Assembly: GCA_963730325.1 (NCBI GenBank)
Contig: CAVSRC010000012.1
Span: 124,001-188,000, forward strand
DNA length: 64,000 bases
Reading direction: 5' to 3'
Source: CAVSRC01 sp963730325
GTDB taxonomy: Bacteria; Pseudomonadota; Alphaproteobacteria; Rhizobiales; Kaistiaceae
A model generated the notes under the pieces. The model made no database searches, had not been told where the DNA came from, and saw only the letters and a list, made by a program, of their open reading frames with translations. Position 1 is the first letter of the stretch. Each line of letters opens with the position of its first letter. The position numbers and the translations under genes were made by a program. Below, in pieces: positions 1-8,028 of this stretch.

Positions 1-366
1 CATCACCCGGTGGGCGCCGGCCTCGGTGATCAGATTGGCGACCAGCTTGGCCGAGATCGGCGTGCGGCCGGCGGAGCGGCGGTCCTGCCGGGCGTAGCCG
101 AAATAGGGGAGCACCGCCGTGATGCGCCGGGCGGAGGACCGCCTGAGCGCGTCGCAGATGATCAAGAGCTCCATCAGGTTGTCGTTGGCGGGGTAGCTCG
201 TCGACTGGAGGATGAAGACGTCCTCGCCGCGCACGTTTTCCTGGATTTCGACGAAGATCTCCTGGTCGGCGAAGCGCCGCACCAGGCATTTGGCGAGCGG
301 AATCTCCAGATAGGTGGCGATCGCTTCCGCCAGGGGGCGGTTGGAGTTACCGGCGACGAGTTTCAT
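1..366 (-). CDS. prs: Ribose-phosphate pyrophosphokinase, N-terminal part (runs off window)
   Basis: Makes PRPP from ribose 5-phosphate and ATP in the cytoplasm, feeding purine, pyrimidine, His and Trp synthesis. The first 122 codons are present and the rest lies beyond base 1. The start MKLVAGNSNRPLAEAIA is the usual Prs N-terminus. FADQEIFVEI, GEDVFILQST and the ATP/ribose-P region PYFGYARQDR are all intact. The ATG at 366 is the only sensible start. It stands alone upstream of pgeF, which is on the same strand. The call rests on motif recognition and is very secure; the 3' part cannot be judged. Confidence 0.97.
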   Translation of the reverse strand, partial: MKLVAGNSNRPLAEAIATYLEIPLAKCLVRRFADQEIFVEIQENVRGEDVFILQSTSYPANDNLMELLIICDALRRSSARRITAVLPYFGYARQDRRSAGRTPISAKLVANLITEAGAHRVM

Positions 367-474
367 TCGCGCGTCCGTGGTGGGGTGTCGGCCGCTAAAC
401 CCGGCAAGACGACAGTTGTATGACGCAGCGGCCTTGTAGCAATGCCGGGCGGGGCGGGCAACGGCCTTGGCGCC

Positions 475-1275
475 TCAATCCGCGCCGGTGAGCACGATTG
501 CCGACATCAGCCGGCCGTAATCGGGCTCGCCCAGATGGGTCGCCCGCCGGTAGGAATAGAAGCGGTCCGGCTCGGCATAGGTGCAGCGCCCCATGTCGAC
601 AGCCGCAATCCCGGCGGCCTTGAGGCGGCCCACCGTGTAGGCTGGAAGGTCGAACAGGGCGTGGCGCGGCCGCTCGGAGGGGACGAAATAGCGCGCATTG
701 TCGGCATTGTCGTGGGTGAAGCGGGCGACCAACTCGGGGCCGACCTCGTAATTCGCCTGGCTGATCGAGGGGCCAAGCACGGCGACCATGCGCTCGCGCC
801 GGGCACCCAGCATCACCATGGCTTCGATCGCCGCCTCGGCGATGCCGTCGATGGCGCCGCGCCAGCCGGCGTGGGCCGCGCCGATGACACGTGCGACGGG
901 ATCGGCCATCAGGATCGGGCCGCAATCGGCGGTGCCGATGCCGAGTGCCACGCCGGGACGGTTGGTGACCACCGCGTCGGCCTTCGGCCCCTCGCCGGGC
1001 GCCCACACCGCCTCGACGATCACCGCGTCGGTGCCGTGGACCTGATAGGGGGTCGCCAGCCGGTCGGCGCCGACGCCCAGCGCCGCGGTGACGCGGGCGC
1101 GGTTTTCCAGCACGCGCGCGCGTTCGTCGGCGGAGCCGATGCCGCAGTTGAGGCTGGCATAGAGGCCGGTGGAAACGCCGCCTTCACGGGTGAAGAAGCC
1201 GTGCCGGATACCGGGCAGCGCGAGCGAGTCGTGGGTGAGGGGTGTTGCCACGCGCATTCCTCCACTCACGCTCAC
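475..1275 (-). CDS. pgeF: Multicopper polyphenol oxidase/purine nucleoside phosphorylase, PgeF (YfiH) family
   Basis: A 266-residue cytosolic protein of the DUF152/YfiH family. Members have been described as laccases, purine nucleoside phosphorylases and peptidoglycan-editing factors. The family signatures are visible: HGFFTREGG near the N-terminus, the metal/active-site segment QVHGTD, TADCGPIL with its Cys, and the second His in AAHAGWRG. Length is normal. The ATG at 1275 overlaps the stop of the upstream midA-type gene (ATGA), so it is probably translationally coupled as the last gene of lgt-midA-pgeF. Which of the proposed activities matters here cannot be told from sequence. Confidence 0.93.
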   Translation of the reverse strand: MSVSGGMRVATPLTHDSLALPGIRHGFFTREGGVSTGLYASLNCGIGSADERARVLENRARVTAALGVGADRLATPYQVHGTDAVIVEAVWAPGEGPKADAVVTNRPGVALGIGTADCGPILMADPVARVIGAAHAGWRGAIDGIAEAAIEAMVMLGARRERMVAVLGPSISQANYEVGPELVARFTHDNADNARYFVPSERPRHALFDLPAYTVGRLKAAGIAAVDMGRCTYAEPDRFYSYRRATHLGEPDYGRLMSAIVLTGAD

Positions 1276-2276
1276 CCGATCTTGTCGAAGATCGGCAGCT
1301 TGAGGCCGGGCGAGGCAACCACCAGAACCTTGAACAGATTGCCCATCGCCTTCGGCCCGGCCAGCCGCTCGATGGCGCTGGCGATCCCATCGCGCGTCTT
1401 GGTGTCCTTGTCGCGGCCGAGCACATTGGCGCGCTCGACCAGACCGAGGCGCACAAGGAACTCGCCCTGGGTCATCACGGCGCGCGGCTCGATGCCGGCC
1501 TCGCTGGCGGTGCGGGCAAGCGCGGCAAAATCGACGTGGCAGGTGACATCGGCCTCGCCGGGCATGGCGAAGGGGCTCTCATATTTGTGCTGGCGCACCG
1601 CCTGCAGCGTGTCGCCGACGCCGGGCTTGTCGCTGCCGTAATCGATGATGAGCGCCGCGCCGCCGTCGCGGGCGATGCGCTCGCCGATCAGCGTCATCAC
1701 CGCCTTGCCGGTGGGCGAGGCCTCGACCACGGCGCCGTCGGGCAGGGTGACCTCCGCCGGCCTCTGCGAGATCGGCGACAGGCCGAAGGAAAGCGCGCCG
1801 TCCTCGCCGAGGCCGATGACGCGCTCCGCCCAGGCGCCGTCCTGCCACTGGAACTGGCGCACCGGCATGGCGTCGAAGAATTCGTTGGCGACGAAGATGG
1901 TGGGCGCGCGCGGAATATCGTCGATGCGTCCGTGCCATTGCACGGCCTGACCGGAGGGGGCGAGCGCCGCCTTTTGCACCTCGCGCAGCCGCGGGCTCAT
2001 CTCGACCAGATGGACGCTGGCGGCCTTGAGGAAGGAGGGCTTGACGCGCCCGGTGCGCAGCAGGTCGGCCATCAGCGTGCCGCGGCCGGGGCCGAGCTCG
2101 GCGAGAACGAACGGGTCGGGCGAGCCCAGCATCTCCCACGCGCCGATCGTCCACAGGCCGACCAGCTCGCCGAAGATCTGGCTGATCTCGGGGGCGGTGA
2201 TGAAGTCGCCGGCGCGGCCGAAGGGCTCGCCGCGCATGTAGTAGCCGTGCTCGGGGTCGGCGAGGCAGGCCGCCAT
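1272..2276 (-). CDS. SAM-dependent methyltransferase, MidA/NDUFAF7 family (5' end frameshifted)
   Basis: DUF185 methyltransferase. The eukaryotic member NDUFAF7/MidA methylates an Arg of a complex I subunit. The SAM-binding motif I is ELGPGRGTL, preceded by YYMRGEPFGRAGDFITAPEISQ, a family hallmark. Translation from the internal ATG at 2276 gives 334 residues and lacks the usual N-terminal 23 or so. Those residues are encoded just upstream (MTPLAEKL... then IRATGPITVADF), but in two frames joined at a GGG run (2315-2317). The GTG at 2346 overlaps the lgt stop (GTGA) and looks like the real start. It is therefore either a mildly truncated protein or a consensus error; restored length is about 357. 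Confidence 0.85.
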   Translation of the reverse strand: MAACLADPEHGYYMRGEPFGRAGDFITAPEISQIFGELVGLWTIGAWEMLGSPDPFVLAELGPGRGTLMADLLRTGRVKPSFLKAASVHLVEMSPRLREVQKAALAPSGQAVQWHGRIDDIPRAPTIFVANEFFDAMPVRQFQWQDGAWAERVIGLGEDGALSFGLSPISQRPAEVTLPDGAVVEASPTGKAVMTLIGERIARDGGAALIIDYGSDKPGVGDTLQAVRQHKYESPFAMPGEADVTCHVDFAALARTASEAGIEPRAVMTQGEFLVRLGLVERANVLGRDKDTKTRDGIASAIERLAGPKAMGNLFKVLVVASPGLKLPIFDKIG

Positions 2277-2342
2277 GAAATCGGCGACCGTGATCGGTCC
2301 GGTGGCGCGGATCTGGGCGGTCGAGCTTTTCGGCGAGCGGCG

Positions 2343-3191
2343 TCACGTCTCATTCACCGTGCTTGGCGCCGGCCGGCGCTGGGCCCAGACCATGATGGCG
2401 ATGCCGATGAGGATCATCGGGATCGACAGCAGCATGCCTTCGGTCAGCCCGCCGGCGAGGTAGCCGATCTGGATGTCCGGCTGGCGGAAGAACTCGGCGA
2501 AGGTGCGCGCCGCGCCGTAGCCGGCCATGAAGGCGCCGCCAACGAAGCCGGGTGTCGCCAGCTTGTGATAGCGGTGGGTGAGCAGGCGCAGGACCAGAAA
2601 GAGCACGATGCCCTCCAGGGCCGCCTCGTAGAGCTGGCTCGGATGGCGCGGAATGGTGCCACCGTCAGGCGCGGCCGGAAACATCATCGCCCAGGGCACG
2701 TCCGTCGGCCGTCCCCACAATTCGCCGTTCACGAAGTTGGCGAGCCGGCCGAAGAAGAGGCCGAAGGTCACCGAGGGGCCGATCACGTCGAACAGCGACC
2801 ACAGCGAGAAGCCGCGCCAGCGGGCGAACAGGATCATCGCCAGCACGGTGCCGAGAAAGCCGCCGTGGAACGACATGCCGCCCTGCCAGACTTCGAGGAT
2901 GCGCAGCGGATCGGCGAGGTAGGCCGGCAGGTCGTAGAACAGCACATAGCCGAGGCGCCCGCCGGCGACGATGCCGATCGTCGCCCACACGACGAAATCG
3001 TCGATGTCGACGGGCGTCATCGGAGAACCGGCCGGGCCCCACAGGCGCTGGTTGGCGACCAGCCGCTTGGCGTACCACCAGCCGACGAAGATGCCGACGA
3101 TATAGGCCAGCGCATACCAGCGGACGGCGAAGGGCCCGATCTGGATCAGCACGGGGTCGATGGCGGGGAAGGGCAGGACGAAGAGCGGCAT
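2343..3191 (-). CDS. lgt: Prolipoprotein diacylglyceryl transferase
   Basis: Integral inner-membrane enzyme that moves diacylglycerol from phosphatidylglycerol to the lipobox Cys of prolipoproteins, the first step of lipoprotein maturation. At 282 residues it is of normal size, with several hydrophobic spans. Lgt motifs are plain: MSFHGGFLG (catalytic His region) and the signature GRLANFVNGELWGR, followed by RHPSQLYEA. I chose the ATG at 3191 (MPLFVLPFPAIDP) because this is the conserved Lgt start and the upstream in-frame codons are Arg/Pro-rich and unlike the family. Its stop overlaps the GTG of the midA gene, indicating an lgt-midA-pgeF operon. Confidence 0.96.
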   Translation of the reverse strand: MPLFVLPFPAIDPVLIQIGPFAVRWYALAYIVGIFVGWWYAKRLVANQRLWGPAGSPMTPVDIDDFVVWATIGIVAGGRLGYVLFYDLPAYLADPLRILEVWQGGMSFHGGFLGTVLAMILFARWRGFSLWSLFDVIGPSVTFGLFFGRLANFVNGELWGRPTDVPWAMMFPAAPDGGTIPRHPSQLYEAALEGIVLFLVLRLLTHRYHKLATPGFVGGAFMAGYGAARTFAEFFRQPDIQIGYLAGGLTEGMLLSIPMILIGIAIMVWAQRRPAPSTVNET

Positions 3192-3334
3192 CGGGGTTCC
3201 CGGATTCGCGGGGCGCAAACTGCGCTGCCTCAAAGGCAGGGTCAAGGCGGCGGGCGGCAAAGGCGCCTTGCGGCGGCGCCCGGCCGTCCCCATAGTATGC
3301 GGATGGCGCCGGACACCAGAGAGTGACCCTCGAG

Positions 3335-3643
3335 ATGACCCAGACCTCCAACCGCATGTTCGACGAGATGGCGCGGCTGATGGGAGACGCGGCCAGCGTC
3401 GCCCAGGGCGTCAGGCGCGAGGCGGAAACCGTCTTCCGCAGCCAGATGGAGCGCTTCGTCAACGATCTCGACCTGGTCAAGCGCGAGGAGTTTGACGTGG
3501 TGCGCGAAGTGGCCTCGAAGGCGGCGGCGGAAAACGAGAAGCTGAAGAAGCGCGTCGCCGAACTGGAGGCGCAACTCGGCGGCGGGGTGCCCGCGGCGGC
3601 GCCGAAAAAGACCGCCCGGCGGGCCAAATCCGCCGAAAAATAG
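3335..3643 (+). CDS. ubiK: Ubiquinone biosynthesis accessory factor UbiK/BMFP family
   Basis: A 102-residue helical protein starting MTQTSNRMFDEMARLMGDA. The middle (VKREEFDVVREVASKAAAEN) and the following heptads (EKLKKRVAELEAQL) form the coiled coil typical of UbiK/BMFP proteins, followed by a basic tail. In enterobacteria UbiK assists the soluble ubiquinone-synthesis complex with UbiJ; a membrane-fusogenic role was also reported for Brucella BMFP. The ATG at 3335 matches the family start; a GTG 12 bases earlier is the alternative. It is transcribed divergently from lgt, with about 140 bases between the two starts. Confidence 0.88.
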   Translation: MTQTSNRMFDEMARLMGDAASVAQGVRREAETVFRSQMERFVNDLDLVKREEFDVVREVASKAAAENEKLKKRVAELEAQLGGGVPAAAPKKTARRAKSAEK

Positions 3644-3830
3644 GCGGCCCACAGAGAGTCACACGGCTGACATCTCCGCGATTCACGTTGTCCACAAGCA
3701 ATTGTGGTGCGTGAGAGTCAGGGGCCTATATACTGATTCTCAACAGAGATTCGTTTGGCGCCGCCTTTCGGGCGCCGCAATCCCGGTTGCGTTTAGTCGG
3801 GCAATCCTCCCAACCGCAAGGTTGAACCAT

Positions 3831-4331
3831 ATGAGCCTCATCGACATCGAACAGGAACGCCTCTCCAACCCGGTCGACGTGATCGAGCAGATCGCGGCGC
3901 TCAACGACTGGGCTTTCGAGCGCTCCGGCGATGATGAGCTGACCATCGCCGTCGGCGGTCACTGGTGCGACTACCACATCTCCTTCTCGTGGATGGAGGA
4001 GCGCGAGGCGGTGCATCTGGCCTGCTCCTTCGACCTCAAGGTGCCCGAAGCGCGCAAGATCGAAGTCATGCGCCTGCTGTCGGCGGTCAACGAGCAGATG
4101 TGGATCGGCCATTTCGACCTGTGGGCCCAGGAAGGGGTGATCATGTATCGCCAGGCGCTGCTCCTGTCGGGCGGTGCCGACCCCAACAACGCCCAGGTCG
4201 AGCGCCTGCTGCTCACCGCCATCGAGGCCTGCGAGCGCTACTATCAGGCCTTCCAGTTCGTGGTGTGGGCCGGCAAGTCGGCGGCCGAAGCGCTGGAGAC
4301 GGTGCTCTTCGAGACCGCCGGCGAGGCCTAA
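3831..4331 (+). CDS. YbjN domain-containing protein
   Basis: A 166-residue soluble protein beginning MSLIDIEQERLSNPVDVIEQIA and containing WCDYHISFSWMEEREAVHLAC, the YbjN-type core related to type III secretion chaperone folds. This gene is near-universal in Rhizobiales, but its exact role is unknown; YbjN in E. coli affects stress tolerance and motility. The ATG at 3831 is the conserved start; the upstream open frame is not family-like. About 190 bases of non-coding DNA precede it. The stop is followed at once by palindromic repeats. Confidence 0.85.
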   Translation: MSLIDIEQERLSNPVDVIEQIAALNDWAFERSGDDELTIAVGGHWCDYHISFSWMEEREAVHLACSFDLKVPEARKIEVMRLLSAVNEQMWIGHFDLWAQEGVIMYRQALLLSGGADPNNAQVERLLLTAIEACERYYQAFQFVVWAGKSAAEALETVLFETAGEA

Positions 4332-4336
4332 ACCGC

Positions 4337-4560
4337 CCGCGCTCTCCGCGCAGGCGGGAACCCAGTAAGGATTCGCCGGGTGGCACATCTCACCTGGATG
4401 CCCGCCTCCGCGGGCATGAACGGCGTTGTGAGGTCGTGCCACACATACCTTCGTCACCCCGGCGAAAGCCGGGGTCCATTCCGACCTTGCAACGGCTTCG
4501 CGTCTGCGATGAATTGCATCGCCCGATAGATGGATTCCGGCCTGCGCCGGAATGACGGTG
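4337..4560. repeat. Cluster of intergenic palindromic repeats (REP-like)
   Basis: Four different GC-rich palindromes are packed between the YbjN gene and proC. Three have perfect stems: ATGCCCGC/GCGGGCAT (4398-4417, loop CTCC), CCCCGGC/GCCGGGG (4457-4474, loop GAAA) and ATTCCGGC/GCCGGAAT (4534-4553, loop CTGC). A looser one lies at 4337-4358. Such elements are widespread between genes in alphaproteobacteria. The last ends 16 bases before the proC start, so its 3' flank supplies the GGTGAG Shine-Dalgarno-like sequence. Confidence 0.85.
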
Positions 4561-4569
4561 AGCAACTCC

Positions 4570-5406
4570 ATGGCGTCTCTCTCCTCCGCCTTCTCTCCCA
4601 AGAGCCCGCTGGTGCTGGTCGGCGCCGGCAAGATGGGCGCGGCCATGCTCAGGGGCTGGCTCGATGGCGGCCTCGACCGCAAGGCGGTGGTGGTGGTCGA
4701 TCCGGCGCCGCCGGGGGACAGCGCCGCCCTGCTTGCCGCCGCCGGCATCCGTGAACAGCCGGTGCCGCCGGAGAAGGTCAAGGCCAAGGTGATCGTGGTC
4801 GCGGTCAAGCCGCAGATCATCGGCGATGTCCTGCCCGATCTGCGGGGTCTGGTCGGCCGCGGCACGGTGACGCTGTCGATCGCCGCCGGCACGACGCTCG
4901 CCAATCTCGCCGCCGGCATCGGCGAGAGCGCCATCGTGCGCTCCATTCCCAACACGCCGGCGCAGGTCGGCCGCGGCATCACCGCCGCGATCGCCAACGA
5001 TCGCGTGCCGAAGGCGGGGCGGGCGCTCGTCACGCGCCTGCTGGAGGCGGTGGGCGATGTGGTGTGGGTGGACGACGAGGACCTGATCGACGCGGTCACC
5101 GCCGTCTCCGGCTCCGGCCCGGCCTACGTCTTCCTGCTCGCCGAATGTCTGGCGGAGGCGGCGCTTGCCGCTGGTCTCGACGCCGACACAGCGGCAAGAC
5201 TTGCCCGCGTCACGGTCACCGGCGCCGGCGAGCTGCTCCACCGTTCCGACCTGCCGGCCGCCGAGTTGCGCCAGAACGTCACCTCGCCCAAGGGCACGAC
5301 CGCGGCGGCGCTCAAGGTGCTGATGGCGAAGAAGGGTGGCCTGACGCCGCTGATGAAAAAGGCGGTGGCGGCTGCGAAGAAACGCTCGCGCGAGCTTTCC
5401 GGCTGA
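4570..5406 (+). CDS. proC: Pyrroline-5-carboxylate reductase
   Basis: Last step of proline synthesis: NAD(P)H-dependent reduction of 1-pyrroline-5-carboxylate to L-proline in the cytosol. The N-terminal Rossmann motif is LVGAGKMGAAML. VAVKPQ, RSIPNTPAQVGRG, and the C-terminal dimer/active-site region SGSGPAYVF and VTSPKGTT are all present. Counting from the ATG at 4570, the length is 278, normal for ProC. An ATG at 4552 is in frame but sits inside the palindromic repeat, so I prefer 4570, which has GGTGAG at 4557-4562. Confidence 0.95.
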   Translation: MASLSSAFSPKSPLVLVGAGKMGAAMLRGWLDGGLDRKAVVVVDPAPPGDSAALLAAAGIREQPVPPEKVKAKVIVVAVKPQIIGDVLPDLRGLVGRGTVTLSIAAGTTLANLAAGIGESAIVRSIPNTPAQVGRGITAAIANDRVPKAGRALVTRLLEAVGDVVWVDDEDLIDAVTAVSGSGPAYVFLLAECLAEAALAAGLDADTAARLARVTVTGAGELLHRSDLPAAELRQNVTSPKGTTAAALKVLMAKKGGLTPLMKKAVAAAKKRSRELSG

Positions 5407-5490
5407 GCCCGCTCGACATCGGCAGGGCCTCGCCGCGGCAGCGATCCGGTCCTACATTAGCCTCAACGAGACCATCGGGAAGGTGATGCC

Positions 5491-6204
5491 ATGGCAACGC
5501 GACCGAAACGCAAGGCAGCACGGCGCGGCGGAAGCCGGGCCGGCGGCGGCCGGGCGAGCAGCCGGGCCGCAAAGGCGGCCCCCGCCGCGCCCCGCGACCG
5601 CATCGTCGATGCCTTGATGGCGCTTGTCGCCGAGCGCGGCCTTGTCGACGTTCGCCTCGCCGATATCGCGGCGGCGGCGGATGTGTCGCTGGCCGAGTTG
5701 CGCGGCGAATTTCCCGGCAAGCTCGCCATCCTCGCCGCCTTCTCCAAGCGCATCGACGAGGCGGTGCTCGCCGACGGGCCGGCGGAAGGCGAGGGGGCCA
5801 AGGACCGCCTCTTCGATGTCCTCATGCGCCGTCTCGATGCGCTCGCCCCCTACAAGCCGGCGCTCAGGCGCATGGCGACGACCGCGAGGCGCAGCCCCGG
5901 CTTCGCCGCGGCGCTCGCCTGCATGGCCGGCCGCTCGCAGAGATGGATGCACGCCGCCGCCGGCATCGACCGTGGCGGTGTGCCCGGCGCCATTGCGCGG
6001 CGCGGCGGCGTTCTGGTGTTCGCCCAGACCCTGCGCGTCTGGCTCGATGACGACGATGCGGATCTGGCGAGGACGATGAAGACGCTCGACGAGGCGCTGG
6101 CGCGGGGCGACCGCGCCATGCGTCTGGTGGACGATGTCTGCGGTGCCGTCTGCCGCATTGCCGGTTCGGCGCGGGACGCGGTGGGAGAGCGTGCCGCCGG
6201 TTAG
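5491..6204 (+). CDS. TetR-like regulator (COQ9-like C-terminal part possible)
   Basis: 237 residues. A basic Arg/Ala-rich N-terminal tail of about 35 residues leads into a TetR-type helix-turn-helix: RIVDALMALVAERGL, then LADIAAAADVSLAELRGEF. The remainder is helical, with an RRMATTARRSPGFAAALA segment and no recognisable ligand motif. The layout (HTH then a short helical domain) is shared by TetR regulators and bacterial COQ9-like proteins, so a role near ubiquinone or lipid metabolism is possible but unproven. AAGGTG precedes the ATG. Its 3' end may overlap the next gene. Confidence 0.75.
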   Translation: MATRPKRKAARRGGSRAGGGRASSRAAKAAPAAPRDRIVDALMALVAERGLVDVRLADIAAAADVSLAELRGEFPGKLAILAAFSKRIDEAVLADGPAEGEGAKDRLFDVLMRRLDALAPYKPALRRMATTARRSPGFAAALACMAGRSQRWMHAAAGIDRGGVPGAIARRGGVLVFAQTLRVWLDDDDADLARTMKTLDEALARGDRAMRLVDDVCGAVCRIAGSARDAVGERAAG

Positions 6205-6760
6205 GCCGTCCGGCGACGGGTCCGCCGGCGTCCAGTCGCGCGTCCCGCCAGGCACGGCGGCCTTCATCACCATTGCGGTGTTCATCGCCGCGGTTCAGGA
6301 GCTGCATCCGGAATGGCTGGGGCTGGCCGAGCGCGATCCGGTGCGCTTCGCGGCCGGCGAGTGGTGGCGCGTCGTCACCGCGCTCTTCGCCTATGACGAC
6401 GGCCCGGTGCAGAAGCTCGGCATCGTCTTCGGCGTGCTGGCGCTGGGCATCATCGCCGAGCGCAAGATCGGCACCGTCGAATGGCTGGTCATCGCCTTCG
6501 TCTCCGGCCTTGCCGGCCAGATCGTCGGCCTGTGGTGGCAGCCCTACGGCGCCGGCTCGTCGGTTGCGGTGGCCGGGCTGCTCGGCGCCACGGCCGTCTG
6601 GCTGGCCTGGCCGAAATCCGGTCTACCCTGGTTTGCGCGCATCGGCGCGGTCGTCATTCTGGCGCTCGCCATCGCCTTAATCGTTATGCGCGACATTCAC
6701 GGCCCGCCGATCTTCGTCGGCGCCGCGCTCGCCTTCCTTTTCCTGCGCCGCGCCAGTTGA
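6134..6760 (+). CDS. Rhomboid-like integral membrane protein
   Basis: Up to 208 residues with about five hydrophobic spans (first near FITIAVFIAAV, last near FVGAALAFLFL). The segment GEWWRVVTALFAY resembles the rhomboid WR loop. GAGSSVAVAGLLGA resembles the GxSG region, but the classical catalytic pair (GASG Ser and a later His in a helix) is not convincing. It may therefore be an inactive rhomboid relative. The ATG at 6134 would overlap the upstream gene by 71 bases; a later GTG could be the true start. Function unknown. Confidence 0.6.
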   Translation: MSAVPSAALPVRRGTRWESVPPVRPSGDGSAGVQSRVPPGTAAFITIAVFIAAVQELHPEWLGLAERDPVRFAAGEWWRVVTALFAYDDGPVQKLGIVFGVLALGIIAERKIGTVEWLVIAFVSGLAGQIVGLWWQPYGAGSSVAVAGLLGATAVWLAWPKSGLPWFARIGAVVILALAIALIVMRDIHGPPIFVGAALAFLFLRRAS

Positions 6761-6813
6761 GGCATCGCCGCTGCCATGCTAACCGCCCGCTGACTTCACC
6801 GAAGAGGCGAGAG

Positions 6814-7164
6814 ATGAGCGAGCCGGCGACAGAGATCACGTTCGACGATTTTCTGAAGGTCGACATCCGCGTCGGCACGATCGTCGAGGCGAGCCCGTTC
6901 CCCGAGGCGCGCAAGCCGGCGATCAAGCTGGTGGTCGATTTCGGCCCCGAGATCGGGCGCAGGAAATCCTCGGCGCAGATCACCCGGCACTACACGCCGG
7001 AGATGCTGGTCGGCTCCCAGGTGGCGGCGGTGGTCAATTTCCCGCCGCGCCAGATCGGCAAGTTCATGTCGGAGGTGCTGGTGCTGGGCTTTCCCGACGC
7101 CGACGGCGAGGTGGTGCTGCTCACGCCGAGCCTGCCGGTGCCGAATGGCGGGCGGATGTTCTAG
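6814..7164 (+). CDS. csaA: tRNA-binding (OB-fold) protein, CsaA family
   Basis: 116 residues forming one EMAP/tRNA-binding OB domain: FLKVDIRVGTIVEA at the start, KLVVDFGPEIGRRKSSAQI and QVAAVVNFPPRQIGKF. Length and motifs match CsaA, a dimeric protein with chaperone-like and tRNA-binding properties in Bacillus. The ATG at 6814 has GAAGAGGCGAGAG upstream. The stop overlaps that of the convergent NYN-domain gene by four bases. Confidence 0.9.
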   Translation: MSEPATEITFDDFLKVDIRVGTIVEASPFPEARKPAIKLVVDFGPEIGRRKSSAQITRHYTPEMLVGSQVAAVVNFPPRQIGKFMSEVLVLGFPDADGEVVLLTPSLPVPNGGRMF

Positions 7165-8018
7165 GTGGGCTTCCAGACGACATAGGTTTCGCTGCCCCGC
7201 TTGGTTAGCTGGACGCCGGGCAGCGAGCCCACCAGATCGGTGATGGTCTTGTAGCCGAAAGCCTCGGCCCTGAATCCAGGAATGGCGCGCGTGAGCTTGT
7301 TGCCGACCGTCCGCATATGGGCATAGCCATCGTCGTTCATCGCAGCGTCGATCGCCTCCATCACCTTCGCTACCGGGATTTCCGCTTTCGTTGCCTTGGT
7401 TGACGCCGCCGCCGCGGGGGCGGCCGTGGCTGCCGGTGCAGGCGTCTTCTTGGCCGGCGCCTTGCGGCGCCTGCGGGTCCGTGCCGGTTCGGCCGGCTTG
7501 GTTGCGGTCGGTGCCGCGGGTTTCGGCTCGGCCTTTTGCCGTTTCTTCTCCTCGGCCTTCTCTTCGGCCAGCAGCGTATCGCACTCGTAGAATCGGTCGA
7601 ACACGTCCTTGTAGCCCCGCGGAGCCTTCTTGGCGCCGAAGCCGAAGACGGAGATCGCACTGGCGCGGATGCGTTCGGCAAGCGGCGTGAAGTCGCCGTC
7701 GCTGGAGGCGATGCAGATGCCGTCGAGCTGGCGCCCGTTCAGCATGTCCATCGCCTCGATGGTCAGCTTCATGTCGGTGGCGTTCTTGCCGCGCGTCAGC
7801 GGCGAGACGTTCACCGCCGTCAGGTCGAAGGCGTCGACGTGCTTCTCCCACGACTTCATCTTGCCGCTCTTGAACTGGCCGTAGATGCGGCGGATGGCGA
7901 CGGCGCCGCGCTGCTCGGCCTCGCGCATGATGAGCGGCATGTAGGTCGCGCTGATGTTGTCGCCGTCGATGAGGAGGGCGAGCTTGGTTGCGGCAGTCGC
8001 CGGGTTGTGCGCCATCAT
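7161..8018 (-). CDS. NYN-domain (LabA/PIN-like) ribonuclease-like protein with C-terminal LOTUS/OST-HTH domain
   Basis: 285 residues. The N-terminal NYN domain shows LALLIDGDNISATYMP, then LKIEAMD-like residues and ICIASSDGDFTPLAERIR. The acidic residues of a PIN-fold metal site (first Asp pair, later SSDGDF) are intact, so RNase activity is plausible. An Ala/Pro/Lys-rich linker (about residues 160-215) follows, including RTRRRRKAPAKKT. The C-terminal winged helix (VGNKLTRAIPGFRAEAFGYKTITDL) is OST-HTH/LOTUS-like, a fold that binds RNA. The ATG at 8015 is an equally good start. It lies 10 bases after the histidine kinase on the same strand. Confidence 0.88.
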   Translation of the reverse strand: MMAHNPATAATKLALLIDGDNISATYMPLIMREAEQRGAVAIRRIYGQFKSGKMKSWEKHVDAFDLTAVNVSPLTRGKNATDMKLTIEAMDMLNGRQLDGICIASSDGDFTPLAERIRASAISVFGFGAKKAPRGYKDVFDRFYECDTLLAEEKAEEKKRQKAEPKPAAPTATKPAEPARTRRRRKAPAKKTPAPAATAAPAAAASTKATKAEIPVAKVMEAIDAAMNDDGYAHMRTVGNKLTRAIPGFRAEAFGYKTITDLVGSLPGVQLTKRGSETYVVWKPT

Positions 8019-8028
8019 CCGTCTCCGT

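Noticed and set aside
1242..3326. 694-codon plus-strand frame across pgeF, midA and lgt
   Set aside because: Runs through three real minus-strand genes and their junctions; composition is non-protein-like.
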